Origin: JBDZUZ01 sp040255445
Lineage (GTDB): Bacteria; Planctomycetota; Phycisphaerae; Phycisphaerales; UBA1924
Assembly (NCBI GenBank): GCA_040255445.1
Contig: JBDZUZ010000022.1
Location: 1-31,322 of the forward strand
DNA length: 31,322 nt
Reading direction: 5' to 3'
The position numbers were made by a program, and so were the translations under genes. Below, one piece after another: positions 1 through 8,529 of the stretch. Each line of letters begins with the position of its first letter. Within the stretch, counting starts at the first letter, position 1. The notes below the pieces were generated by a model. The model searched no databases. It was not told the DNA's origin and saw nothing but the letters and a program-made list of their open reading frames with translations.

Positions 1-28
1 AGTCCTCAGTCCTCAGCACTCAGTCCTT
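1..28. repeat. Tandem heptad repeat at window edge
   Basis: Four adjacent 7-base units (AGTCCTC, AGTCCTC, AGCACTC, AGTCCTT) fill positions 1 to 28, just past the stop of the minus-strand gene that ends at 33. The array may continue beyond the window. It is non-coding on either strand as far as can be seen. It could be a simple-sequence repeat from slippage; nothing shows a function. Confidence 0.6.
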
Positions 29-32
29 CCCT

Positions 33-473
33 TCAATGCACCGCTCCGCCGGCGAGGCCGTAGATCAGGATCGCGAGCACGATCAGTGTGACGGCGATGT
101 AGAGCTTGTCGCGTTCGATGATGAACTGGATGAGCGTGCACGCGACTCGGGCGGCGGGGGTCAGGATCAGAAGCACGACGCCGAGCTGGATGATCGCTTT
201 GGGATCGAGGTCGAGCACGCCGCGGAAGACGCCGCGGACGGTCGCGAGGGGGCCGGGCGATTCGTCGAACGTTGCGTAGTTCACGGGCTCGCGTGAGCCG
301 GTGACGAGGAAGAGCACGACTCCCAACAGCGTGACCGCCGCGGCTGCGAGGGTGCCGGCGGTAATGACCCGCGCGAGGATGTGGCGCGAGCCCGGCTGAT
401 TGATCGGCTGGCGCGGCGCATCGGGCGGACGCGGAGCGGGGGCGGTGCTCGTATTGGACTTCTGCTCGTTCAC
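33..473 (-). CDS. DUF1634 family membrane protein
   Basis: The protein has 146 residues: a polar N-terminus rich in Pro, Asn and Gln, then three predicted membrane segments (around residues 29-52, 87-107 and 122-142). The arrangement fits the DUF1634 family, small membrane proteins usually encoded next to TauE/SafE permeases. The GTG start at 473 overlaps the stop of the upstream permease gene in a GTGA quartet, which signals translational coupling and decides the start. A longer reading upstream would run inside the permease gene in another frame. The family has no established biochemical role. From context it is inferred to be an accessory subunit or partner of the permease. Confidence 0.8.
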   Translation of the reverse strand: MNEQKSNTSTAPAPRPPDAPRQPINQPGSRHILARVITAGTLAAAAVTLLGVVLFLVTGSREPVNYATFDESPGPLATVRGVFRGVLDLDPKAIIQLGVVLLILTPAARVACTLIQFIIERDKLYIAVTLIVLAILIYGLAGGAVH

Positions 474-1321
474 AGCAGGCCCTCCACGCCGCGGATGATG
501 AAGCGGACGCCGGCGATGGTGATCACCGTCGCGAAGAGCAGCCGCAGCCACTTCACATTCACCCGCGGCAGCACCCGCGCCCCCAGCAAGCTGCCCGCGA
601 GCGCGCCCAGCACCACCGGGGCGCACATCACCGGGTCGATCTGGCCGCGGTGGAAGTAGACACCGGCGGAGGCCGCGGCGGTGACGCCGATCATGAAGTT
701 GCTGGTTGTCGTCGAGACCTTGAAGGGCAGACGCATCACGCGGTCCATCGCCAGCACCTTCACGATGCCCGAGCCGATGCCGACCATCGCGGAAAGCACG
801 CCCGCGCCGTACATGATGGCCATGCCGCCGGGGACCTGGCGGACGCGGTAGAAGGTGTCCTTCTTGGTGCCGTCGGGCTGCTTCTGGGGGAAGGACGAAT
901 CGAGCTTGAGGCGGGTGGCGATGCGGTCGGGCTCGAGCTCTGGGCCGTGGGGCTTGGGCGGTTTGATCGCGCCCCAGGCCGACCAGAGCACCGCGCCGCC
1001 GAAGATCAGCGCGAGGACGCTGGTATCGACCAGCCCGGCGAGGTACGCGCCGGTGAGCGCGCCCAGCACCGTCGCGACCTCGAGCAATACACCGATGCGG
1101 ACGTTCGTGAAGCCATCGCGGACATACGCCGCGGCGGAGCCGGAACTGGTGGCGATGACAGCAATGAGCGAGGCGCCGATCGCGTACCGCATATCGACGC
1201 CGAAGACCATGACCAAGAGGGGAACGATGACCACACCCCCGCCCAGACCGGTGAGGGCGCCCAGAAAGCCCGCGGCGACGGAGCCGGCCAGCAGCAGGAG
1301 TGTGAAGGGGACAGGGTCCAC
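470..1321 (-). CDS. TauE/SafE family sulfite/anion exporter permease
   Basis: This is a polytopic inner-membrane protein of 283 residues. The N-terminal segment contains the glycine-rich GFLGALTGLGGGVVIVPLL signature of TauE/SafE (formerly DUF81) proteins. A second related repeat (GAGVLSAMVGIGSGIVKVLAM) follows a cytoplasmic loop of about 50 charged residues, giving the family's two-repeat architecture. Members export sulfite, sulfoacetate or related anions; the substrate here cannot be read from sequence. The GTG start at 1321 has no clear Shine-Dalgarno sequence. A TAGCCT hexamer lies eight bases before it, so a very short leader is possible. The gene is coupled to the DUF1634 gene downstream and diverges from the glycyl-tRNA synthetase gene. 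Confidence 0.85.
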   Translation of the reverse strand: MDPVPFTLLLLAGSVAAGFLGALTGLGGGVVIVPLLVMVFGVDMRYAIGASLIAVIATSSGSAAAYVRDGFTNVRIGVLLEVATVLGALTGAYLAGLVDTSVLALIFGGAVLWSAWGAIKPPKPHGPELEPDRIATRLKLDSSFPQKQPDGTKKDTFYRVRQVPGGMAIMYGAGVLSAMVGIGSGIVKVLAMDRVMRLPFKVSTTTSNFMIGVTAAASAGVYFHRGQIDPVMCAPVVLGALAGSLLGARVLPRVNVKWLRLLFATVITIAGVRFIIRGVEGLL

Positions 1322-1398
1322 AGGTTGGCAGGCTAGCAGGGACGGCAGGGGGCGGCGGGCTGGACCAGAGCGGGACGGGGCGTGAAGGCGGGTTTACC

Positions 1399-1404
1399 TA
1401 TAGT
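1399..1404 (+). promoter_or_regulatory. Possible -10 element for glycyl-tRNA synthetase gene
   Basis: TATAGT matches a sigma-70 -10 hexamer and would start a transcript with a leader of about 60 bases before the ATG at 1473. No good -35 hexamer lies 16 to 18 bases upstream, so this is a weak call. Confidence 0.3.
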
Positions 1405-1472
1405 CCGGGCCCTCGGGGCGGGGATGCCGGAACGGGCATGCCGCCAGGGGGTTTTACTGCAGGGAGCGACAG

Positions 1473-3161
1473 ATGTCGGAAGCCGGGACGAGCGGGGCGA
1501 GCGGTGTGAAGTCGATGGACGCGATCATGGCGCTGTGCAAGCGTCGCGGCTTCGTGTACCAGGCGAGCGAGATCTACGGCGGCATCAACGGCTTCTGGGA
1601 CTACGGCCCGCTGGGGGCGCAGCTCAAGAAGAACCTGCGGGATGCATGGTGGCAGGACATGATCATGAACCCGTGCTGGGGCCGCAAGGGCCCGGACGGG
1701 GAGCGGGTGCGGTGCGTGCCGGTGGAGACCTGCATCATCCAGCACCCGAAGGTGTGGGAGGCGAGCGGGCACCTCGCGGGCTTCGCCGATCCGATGCGCA
1801 AGTGCGCCAAGTGTGGTCACTTCGTTCGCGCCGATCAGTTGTTCGACGTCATCGTGCAGAGTTCGGAATGGTTCAATTCGTTGATCCAGGAGTTCGAACC
1901 TGCTCCCGCCGGAACGCAGACTCCCGGGCTCAGCAGCGAGCGCCTGCTGAAGTGGGCTCGTACCAAGGGTAAAAGGCTCGCGCCGAACCTAGCGCTGGTC
2001 AGAAATCCCGAGGTGACGCTGAGCTGGCTCGCGACCCGTGTGAACGGGCAGCCCGATGCTCCGCCGGACATCATCGAGATCATCCGCTACGTCGCGACCG
2101 AGCAGTTGAACGCAACGGGGCTGCAAGAGCCGTGTCCTCGCTGCGGCGGCGAGCTCGGAGCGCCCGCGCAGTTCAAGTTGATGTTCGAGAGCTGGGCTGG
2201 GCTCACGCAGACAGACGACAACAAAGTCTACCTCAGGCCCGAAACGGCTCAGGGCGTGTTCGTCCAGTTCAAGAACGTCGCCGATACCACGCGCGTCAAG
2301 ATCCCGTTCGGCATCGGCAACACCGGCAAGAGCTTCCGTAACGAGATTACGCCGCGAAACTTCACCTTCCGCTCCCGCGAGTTCGAGCAGGCCGAGCTCG
2401 AGTTCTTCTGCCACCCCGATGAGAGCCTCGCCTGGTACCAGTTCTGGCGGGATTTCCGCATGGAGTGGTGGAAGTCGATCGGCCTGGCGGGCGAGAACCT
2501 GATCCTCCGCGAGCACGACAAGGATGAGCTCAGCCACTACTCGCAGGGCACCAGCGATGTCGAGTACCGCTTCCCCTTCACCGCGCCGGGCTTCGGCGAG
2601 CTCGAGGGGATCGCGCACCGCGGCAACTACGACCTGACGCAGCACGCCAAGCACAGCGGGGCGAAGCTCGACTACTTCGACACCGAGCGGGGCGAGGTCC
2701 TGCCCAACGGCTCCCGCCGCGGCGAGCGGTACCTCCCCCACTGCATCGAGCCCGCCGCGGGCCTCGATCGCGGTGCGCTGGCGATCCTGTGCGAGGCGTA
2801 CACCAAGGACGAGAGCCGCCCCAGCCCCGAGTTCATGAAGATCCACCCGCGGGTGGCGCCGATCAAGGCCGCGGTCTTCCCGCTGGTCAACAAGGACGGC
2901 ATGCCCGAGGTCGCCGACAACCTCTTCGAGGACATCAGCCGGCGGTTCGGGCACCTGGGCTTCATCGAGACCGATTCCAAGCAGTCGATCGGCAAGCGGT
3001 ATGCCCGCATGGACGAGGCGGGCTGCCCGTTCTGCTTCACGATCGACGGCGAGACGCTCAAGGACCAGACCGTCACGGTCCGCGATCGTGATACGGGCAG
3101 CCAGCAGCGGATCGCGATCGACAAGGTCGTCGGGTATCTGTCTGAGAAGCTGGTGGTGTGA
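1473..3161 (+). CDS. glyQS: Glycyl-tRNA synthetase (dimeric, eukaryote/archaea-like type)
   Basis: A class II aminoacyl-tRNA synthetase of 562 residues that charges tRNA-Gly. The N-terminal FWDYGPLGAQLKKN block, motif 2 (FRNEITPRNFTFRSREFEQ) and motif 3 (GLDRGAL) are present, followed by a C-terminal anticodon-binding domain beginning near HPRVAPIKAAV. AGGGAG lies about eight bases before the ATG and fixes the start. Two CxxC pairs (C111/C114 and C221/C224) could bind a metal. The stretch between them is about 105 residues; from memory many bacterial homologues have about half that. From about 1810 to 2370 the codon use changes: roughly a quarter of codons between the Cys pairs end in A or T, whereas the flanks are almost uniformly G/C-ending. 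This suggests a lineage-specific insertion or a patch acquired by recombination. Confidence 0.95.
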   Translation: MSEAGTSGASGVKSMDAIMALCKRRGFVYQASEIYGGINGFWDYGPLGAQLKKNLRDAWWQDMIMNPCWGRKGPDGERVRCVPVETCIIQHPKVWEASGHLAGFADPMRKCAKCGHFVRADQLFDVIVQSSEWFNSLIQEFEPAPAGTQTPGLSSERLLKWARTKGKRLAPNLALVRNPEVTLSWLATRVNGQPDAPPDIIEIIRYVATEQLNATGLQEPCPRCGGELGAPAQFKLMFESWAGLTQTDDNKVYLRPETAQGVFVQFKNVADTTRVKIPFGIGNTGKSFRNEITPRNFTFRSREFEQAELEFFCHPDESLAWYQFWRDFRMEWWKSIGLAGENLILREHDKDELSHYSQGTSDVEYRFPFTAPGFGELEGIAHRGNYDLTQHAKHSGAKLDYFDTERGEVLPNGSRRGERYLPHCIEPAAGLDRGALAILCEAYTKDESRPSPEFMKIHPRVAPIKAAVFPLVNKDGMPEVADNLFEDISRRFGHLGFIETDSKQSIGKRYARMDEAGCPFCFTIDGETLKDQTVTVRDRDTGSQQRIAIDKVVGYLSEKLVV

Positions 3162-3176
3162 TCCCGGGCCGGGCCG

Positions 3177-3233
3177 CCTGAAAGGGTGCCACCTGGAAAC
3201 GGGGCCGCCTCGGACCGAACTGCCTGAAACGGG
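3177..3233 (+). repeat. Four degenerate CCTGAAAcGGG-like repeats, phased about 15 bases
   Basis: Related 10- to 11-base units begin at 3177, 3192, 3208 and 3223 (CCTGAAAGGG, CCTGGAAACG, CCTCGGACCG, CCTGAAACGG), spaced 15, 16 and 15 bases. They fill the gap between the synthetase stop and the efflux operon start. They may be regulator-binding sites or remnants of a short duplication. Confidence 0.4.
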
Positions 3234-3314
3234 CGGGCGCAGAATCCATATGAAGGGGGCCGCCGGCGGGAGGCAAGCCCGATCGGCGGAACGCAAGCGA
3301 GGAGGCCGCGGCCC

Positions 3315-4634
3315 GTGTGGAAATGGATCCTGGCGATCGTGGTGATCCTGCTGCTCTCGTGCGTGGGCACGGGGTACTGGGCGCAGAGCTCGGGCAAAGC
3401 CGACGAGCTGATGAAGCGGTTCAACCCGCAGCTCAAGCCGGTCGAGGTGCGCATCGAGGAGGTCCGCCGGGGGAACCTGGTGCGGACGGTGAGCGCGCCG
3501 GGGCTGGTCGAGCCCAGGACCGAGGTGCAGATCAGCGCACAGGTGTCGGCGCGGATCGTCGCTTTGCCCTTCGAGGAGGGCGACCAGGTCAAGGCCGGGG
3601 ATGTCGTCGTGCGGCTCGACGCCCGCGACCTCGCCGCCCAGCTCGACTCGGCCAAAGCGCAGCTCAAGAGCGAGGAAGCCCGGCTGGAGGGCGCGCGGGC
3701 CGCCTTCGCGACCGCGTCGATCGAGTACAACCGCCGCAAGGAACTCTTCAGCACCAAGGACATCTCGAAGTCTGATCTCGAGCGGGCCCAGGCGGAGTAC
3801 GACCGGGCCGAGAGCCAGCTGCGGGTGGCGGAGTTCGCCATCGAGATCGCGCGGGCGAACATCAGCCGGGCGGAGAAGGACCTGGACAACGCGGTGATCA
3901 CCGCCCCCTTCGACGGTGTGCTCGTCAAGCTCCACGCGGAGGTCGGCGAGCTTGTGGTCGTGGGCACGCTGAACAACGCGGGCTCGGTGATCCTCGAGAT
4001 CGCGGATCTCTCCAAGATGCTCGTGCTCGCGAAGGTCGACGAGACCAACATCGCGCCGGTGCGGGCGGGGCAGAAGGCCAGGGCGTACCTCTCGGCGTTC
4101 GGCGAGAAGGCGTTCCCCGCGACGGTGACGCAGGTGACGCTGCAGCGGCAGCTGGATCGCGATGGCACGGCGTACTTCGAGGTCGAGCTCTCGCTCGATG
4201 ACACGATGGGCGAGCGGGTGCTCTGGGGGCTCACAGCGAATGTCGACATCGAGGTCGAGACGCTCGAGGATGTGCTGCTGGTCCCATCGCAGGCGATCCA
4301 GGACCGCATCGTCGATGAGCTGCCCGAGTCGATCCGCAACGGCGGGCGGTACATCGACCCCAACAAGCGGTTCGCGCGAGTCGTGTACACGCTGCAGGAC
4401 GGCAAGGCCGTAACGGTGCCGGTCGATGTGGGACCGAGCGATCTGGTCAAGACCGCGGTGCTGGGCGGGCTCGAGGAGGGGCAGCAGATCGTGGTGGGAC
4501 CGTTCCGAGCGCTGACCGATCTCAAGCACGACAAGGCGATCGTGCGTGAGGGCGAGAAGCGTGAGGGCGGGACTGGCGACGGCGCGGTCCAGACGACCTC
4601 GACCACCGAAGCGGGCAAGCCGGGCGGCGCCTGA
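3315..4634 (+). CDS. Periplasmic adaptor (membrane fusion protein, HlyD/MacA-like) of ABC efflux system
   Basis: The protein has 439 residues. A single N-terminal membrane anchor (residues 2-20) is followed by a split biotinyl-lipoyl-like domain (VSARIVALPFEEGDQVKAGDVVVRLDARD, and after the hairpin APFDGVLVKLHAEVGELV). Between these halves lies a long alpha-helical coiled-coil hairpin (about residues 105-192), then beta-barrel and membrane-proximal domains. It would bridge the inner-membrane ABC permease and the outer-membrane channel encoded downstream. The start is GTG at 3315, with AGGAGG at 3300-3305 nine bases before it, a strong ribosome-binding site. The C-terminal 30 residues are polar and low in complexity. 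MacA is the closest known functional analogue; the substrate is unknown. Confidence 0.9.
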   Translation: MWKWILAIVVILLLSCVGTGYWAQSSGKADELMKRFNPQLKPVEVRIEEVRRGNLVRTVSAPGLVEPRTEVQISAQVSARIVALPFEEGDQVKAGDVVVRLDARDLAAQLDSAKAQLKSEEARLEGARAAFATASIEYNRRKELFSTKDISKSDLERAQAEYDRAESQLRVAEFAIEIARANISRAEKDLDNAVITAPFDGVLVKLHAEVGELVVVGTLNNAGSVILEIADLSKMLVLAKVDETNIAPVRAGQKARAYLSAFGEKAFPATVTQVTLQRQLDRDGTAYFEVELSLDDTMGERVLWGLTANVDIEVETLEDVLLVPSQAIQDRIVDELPESIRNGGRYIDPNKRFARVVYTLQDGKAVTVPVDVGPSDLVKTAVLGGLEEGQQIVVGPFRALTDLKHDKAIVREGEKREGGTGDGAVQTTSTTEAGKPGGA

Positions 4635-4670
4635 GTTGCGGGCACGATTCACCTCTGACGGCGGGCAACC

Positions 4671-5468
4671 ATGACGGCGATCCGCATCCGCGAACTGCAC
4701 AAGGTCTACAGGATCGGATCGGAGAAGGTGCACGCGCTCCGCGGCGTCGATCTCACGATCGAGCGCAACGAGTTCGTCGCGATCATGGGCGCTTCGGGCT
4801 CTGGCAAGAGCACGCTGATGAACATCCTGGGGTGCCTCGATCGGCCCACCTCGGGTGTGTACGAACTGGCCGGCCGCGCCACGCACCGGATGTCGGCGGG
4901 CGGGCTCGCGAAGGTGCGCAACGAGGAGATCGGGTTCGTCTTCCAGAGCTTCGAGCTGCTGGCGCGGGCGACCGCGCTGGCGAATGTCAAGCTGCCGCTC
5001 GTGTACTCGCGGCGGCACTGGCTGAGCGCCACGAAGTACGCGAAGCGGGCGCTCGATCGGGTGGGCCTGTCCGACCGCATGCACCACAAGCCCAACCAGC
5101 TCTCGGGCGGGCAGCGGCAGCGGGTGGCGGTGGCGCGGGCGCTCGTCAACGGGCCGAGCATCCTGCTGGCCGATGAGCCCACCGGCAACCTCGACAGCAA
5201 GACCAGCGAGGAGATCATTGCGCTCTTCAAGCAGCTGCACGATGAGGGGCAGACGATCGTGATCGTGACGCACGAGGAGGACATCGCCGGGCACGCGGAC
5301 CGGATCGTGCGGATCCGGGACGGGCAGATCATGTCGGACCACCCCCGCGGGGAGGACCCGATGCACCGGGCGTACCTGCAGCGTGCGGCGGAGGCCGCCG
5401 CGGCGGATGCCCGACTGGTCGCGGCCCGGGGCGCGCCGGACGCGGTTTCTGAGGGGAGCGCTTCATGA
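4671..5468 (+). CDS. ABC transporter ATP-binding protein (MacB/LolD-type)
   Basis: A stand-alone nucleotide-binding domain of 265 residues. Visible motifs are Walker A (GASGSGKST, residues 40-48), the Q-loop (VFQSF), the signature LSGGQRQR (from residue 144), Walker B (ILLADEPTGNLD) and the switch histidine in IVTHEED. The ADEPTGNLD form is typical of the MacB/LolD/FtsE subclass, which drives mechanotransmission rather than classic transport. A C-terminal tail of about 40 residues after the switch is Ala-rich and variable. The stop overlaps the permease start in an ATGA quartet, so the two are translationally coupled. In MacB itself ATPase and permease are one polypeptide; here they are separate. 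Confidence 0.93.
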   Translation: MTAIRIRELHKVYRIGSEKVHALRGVDLTIERNEFVAIMGASGSGKSTLMNILGCLDRPTSGVYELAGRATHRMSAGGLAKVRNEEIGFVFQSFELLARATALANVKLPLVYSRRHWLSATKYAKRALDRVGLSDRMHHKPNQLSGGQRQRVAVARALVNGPSILLADEPTGNLDSKTSEEIIALFKQLHDEGQTIVIVTHEEDIAGHADRIVRIRDGQIMSDHPRGEDPMHRAYLQRAAEAAAADARLVAARGAPDAVSEGSAS

Positions 5469-6697
5469 TCGTGCGCGTGCTGATGCAGACGATCGTGCTC
5501 GCGCTGGGCCAGCTCTGGGCCAACAAGGTCCGCGCGCTGCTCACAACGCTGGGCATCGTGATCGGTGTCGCCGCGGTGATCATCATCGTGGCGTCGACCA
5601 ACGGGCTGCGGCAGTTCGTGCTCAACGAGTTCGAGACCTTCGGCGCCAAAAAGGTGTTCATCGACGGGCGTGTGCCGCGGAGCGACCGGGGCACGATGTC
5701 ATGGCGGTCGGTGCAACTCTCGCTCGACGAGATCCGCGCGATCCAGGACCGCGCCGAGTCGATCGACCAGATCACGCCGATGATGATGGGCGGGTACGAG
5801 GTGCGCTCCGGAGAGGTCAAGGAAGTCTCGCTCCCGGTGACGGGCATCTGGCCGAGCTGGCACGAGATCGAGGCCCGCTCGGTGACGCAGGGGCGCCCTT
5901 TCAACTCCGTCGATGAAGAGCAGGCGCTCGCGGTCTGCCTCATCAACGACAAGGCGATCGAGGAGCTGCAGCTCGACCGCGATCCGATCGGCGACAGCAT
6001 CTTCATCAAGGGTCGGCGGTTCGTGATCGTGGGGATCGTCGAGACCAAGGACCTGAGCGGGCTGTTCGGCGGCGGGGAGACGCAGACCGAGATCTTCATC
6101 CCTTTCCAGACCGCGCAGAACATGAACCCGGATCAGCACATCTCCTTCGCGGTGGCGCAGCTGCGTTCACCGACCGAGGCGGACAACGCGAAGGCGGAGG
6201 TGGGGTTCATCCTCCGACGGATGCGCGGGCTCAAGCCCGAGCAGCAGGACACGTACGTCGTCGAGGTGCTGCAGCAGTTCATCGACCAGTTCAATAACGT
6301 GGCGCGGGTGATCGGGCTGGGGGCGACGGTCATCGTGGGCATTTCGCTCCTGGTGGGCGGTATCGGCATCATGAACATCATGCTGGTGTCCGTCAGCGAG
6401 CGGACGCGGGAGATCGGGCTGCGCAAGGCGGTGGGCGCGCGGCCGGAAGTGATCCTGATGCAGTTCCTGGTCGAGGCGGTGACGCTGTGCGTCGCCGGCG
6501 GCGCGCTGGGGCTGCTGATCGGACAACTGGCGGTGCTGGGCATCCGGATGGCCCCGGCGATGAAGTACGCATCGATCCCGCTGTGGGCGGTGGGTCTGGC
6601 GGTCGGGTTCTCCGCGGCGACGGGTCTGTTCTTCGGGATGTTCCCGGCGATCAAGGCGGCGCGGCTGGATCCGATCGTGGCGCTGCGGCACGAGTAG
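5465..6697 (+). CDS. ABC transporter permease (MacB/FtsX type)
   Basis: The protein has 410 residues. The first membrane helix (about residues 20-42) is followed by a large periplasmic MacB-type domain of about 240 residues. Three C-terminal membrane helices follow, with the FtsX-domain hallmark GGIGIMNIMLVSVSERTREIG and the coupling stretch RTREIGLRKAVGAR. The ending FPAIKAARLDPIVALRHE is the classic tail of this family. It should dimerise, bind the ATPase encoded just before it and dock the adaptor encoded at 3315. The four-base overlap with the ATPase gene implies coupled translation. The substrate could be a macrolide-like compound, a peptide or a lipid; the sequence does not say. Confidence 0.93.
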   Translation: MIVRVLMQTIVLALGQLWANKVRALLTTLGIVIGVAAVIIIVASTNGLRQFVLNEFETFGAKKVFIDGRVPRSDRGTMSWRSVQLSLDEIRAIQDRAESIDQITPMMMGGYEVRSGEVKEVSLPVTGIWPSWHEIEARSVTQGRPFNSVDEEQALAVCLINDKAIEELQLDRDPIGDSIFIKGRRFVIVGIVETKDLSGLFGGGETQTEIFIPFQTAQNMNPDQHISFAVAQLRSPTEADNAKAEVGFILRRMRGLKPEQQDTYVVEVLQQFIDQFNNVARVIGLGATVIVGISLLVGGIGIMNIMLVSVSERTREIGLRKAVGARPEVILMQFLVEAVTLCVAGGALGLLIGQLAVLGIRMAPAMKYASIPLWAVGLAVGFSAATGLFFGMFPAIKAARLDPIVALRHE

Positions 6698-6758
6698 ATG
6701 GCGTGATTCGATTGTGTGGGTTCGCGGGGATCGGGCGTTGAGCACGGAAAGGGCGAGC

Positions 6759-8525
6759 GTGGGCGGAAGCACTCTGCATCGGGATGGATTCAGGACGGCC
6801 TGGCTGGCGCTCGCCGCGGGCGGGGCGGTCGGGCTTGCCGCGCTGAGTGGCTGTTCATCGCCGATGAACCCGTTCGCCAAACTCGAGAGCGACTACGGTC
6901 GGCAGATCCCGAAAGAGCGCCTGCGCGAGATCAAGGCCGCGAACCTCGAGGCGTACAAGCGGGAGGCCCCGCCCAGCGCCGTCAACCGCGGCACGCTCGA
7001 GGACCGCTTCGCCACGATGGAGCGAATGGACCTGACCCTCGAAGAGATCCGCGCGGCGACAATCCAGAACAACCTCGATCTCCGCGTTGTGCTCGTCGAC
7101 CCGACGATCGCCTCGACACGCGTGAGCGAGGAGGATGCGCGGTTCGAGGCCGCCTTCACGCTCAACGCCGGCTGGCGCGACTTCGACACCCCCACTTCCT
7201 CGCAGCTGGATGCAGCGCAGTCGCAGACCCGCTTTGTCGAGCCGGGCGTGCGGATCCCGCTTCGCACCGGCGGATCGACATCGATTTCGCTCCCCGTGGT
7301 GCGGCGCGAGGACAACAACGACTTCTCGACGCTCAACCCTGCGTACACCTCGGACCTGCAGTTCTCGATCAGCCATCCCTTGCTGCGGAACGCCGGGCGG
7401 CGGGTGGCGACGGCGGGGCTCCGCATCGCGGCGTATGGCGAGCAGGCCGCCGCGGCACGCACCAAGCTGGAAGTCACCCGCGTGCTCGCCGCGGCGGACC
7501 GGGCCTATTGGCGGCTGTACCAGGTGCGCCGCGAGCTGGATGTGCGGCAGCAGCAGTACGAGCTCGCGGTGGCGCAGCTCGAGCGGGCGCAGCGGCAGGT
7601 CGATGCCGGGGCGGCCGCGGAGATCGAAACCGTGCGGGCGCAGGCGGGTGTGGCCGAGCGGCTCGAGGCGATCATCGTCGCGCAGAACAACGTGCTGCTG
7701 CAGCAGCGCGAGATCAAGCGGATCGCTCGCATCCCGGGGCTCACGCTCGATACCCGCACCATGGTCGTCACCACCACCGACCCGGACCCGATTGAGTACG
7801 AGTTCAGCACCCGCGAACTGATCGGCGAAGCGCTCGCGAACCGGATGGAACTGCTCGAACTGGAACTGCAGCTCGCGGCGGATGCGGTGACGATCGGCTT
7901 CGAACGCAACCAAACGCTCCCATTGGTCACGCTCGATTACACCTACCGCATCAACGGCCTGGGCGGCTCGATGCAGGACTCGTTCCGCACGCTGGAGCGG
8001 AACAACTTCGAGGACTGGGAGCTTGGTCTCTCGGCCGAGGTGCCGCTGGGGAACGAGGGCGCCCGCGCCCGCCTCCGCCGCGCGATTCTCACCCGCCTGC
8101 AGCGGCTGAGCACGAAGGAAGCCCGCGAGCTCGCGATCACGCAGGAAGTCCTCAACGCGATCGACCAGATCGATGCCAACTGGCAGCGGATCCTCGCCGC
8201 GCGGCAGTCGGTGATCCTCAACACCCGCGCGCTGCAGGGCGAGGAGCGGCAATTCTCCGTCGGCGCTTCGACCAGCACGGATGTGCTCGATGCCGCGGCA
8301 CGCCTCGCCGAGGCGCAGTCCGCGGAGATCCGGGCGCTGACCGAGTACCAGATCGCGCAGGTCGATCTCGCGTTCGCCACCGGCACACTGCTGGGCGCTT
8401 CGCGCGTCAGCTTCGAGCCAGCTGCGATGCCGGACCTGGGCGGGCCCGATCCGGCCGAGGATGAGTCGCTGCCTCGGGAGAACGTCGAGGAGATCGGCGA
8501 GGTCGAACAGGCCGGGCCGCGCTGA
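6759..8525 (+). CDS. TolC-family outer-membrane efflux lipoprotein
   Basis: A TolC/OEP-type outer-membrane factor with two long helical repeats and beta segments. It carries a lipoprotein signal: Arg near the start, a hydrophobic stretch and the lipobox LSGC, so the mature protein should be acylated on that Cys. Coiled-coil helices rich in Ala, Gln and Glu (for instance the region with QQQYELAVAQLERAQRQVDAG) fit the alpha-barrel. I prefer the GTG at 6759, which has GGAAAGGG just upstream and gives a compact signal peptide. In-frame GTG 6714 and TTG 6738 are alternatives. It is the last gene of the adaptor-ATPase-permease operon and completes a tripartite pump. It ends only four bases from the convergent FMN reductase gene, with no terminator visible. 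Confidence 0.88.
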   Translation: MGGSTLHRDGFRTAWLALAAGGAVGLAALSGCSSPMNPFAKLESDYGRQIPKERLREIKAANLEAYKREAPPSAVNRGTLEDRFATMERMDLTLEEIRAATIQNNLDLRVVLVDPTIASTRVSEEDARFEAAFTLNAGWRDFDTPTSSQLDAAQSQTRFVEPGVRIPLRTGGSTSISLPVVRREDNNDFSTLNPAYTSDLQFSISHPLLRNAGRRVATAGLRIAAYGEQAAAARTKLEVTRVLAAADRAYWRLYQVRRELDVRQQQYELAVAQLERAQRQVDAGAAAEIETVRAQAGVAERLEAIIVAQNNVLLQQREIKRIARIPGLTLDTRTMVVTTTDPDPIEYEFSTRELIGEALANRMELLELELQLAADAVTIGFERNQTLPLVTLDYTYRINGLGGSMQDSFRTLERNNFEDWELGLSAEVPLGNEGARARLRRAILTRLQRLSTKEARELAITQEVLNAIDQIDANWQRILAARQSVILNTRALQGEERQFSVGASTSTDVLDAAARLAEAQSAEIRALTEYQIAQVDLAFATGTLLGASRVSFEPAAMPDLGGPDPAEDESLPRENVEEIGEVEQAGPR

Positions 8526-8529
8526 CCGC

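Noticed and set aside
1989..5366. A very long open frame on the minus strand across the synthetase, adaptor and ABC genes
   Set aside because: It is antisense to well-recognised genes, is rich in Arg/His/Asp/Leu text typical of high-GC shadow frames and has no domain signature.
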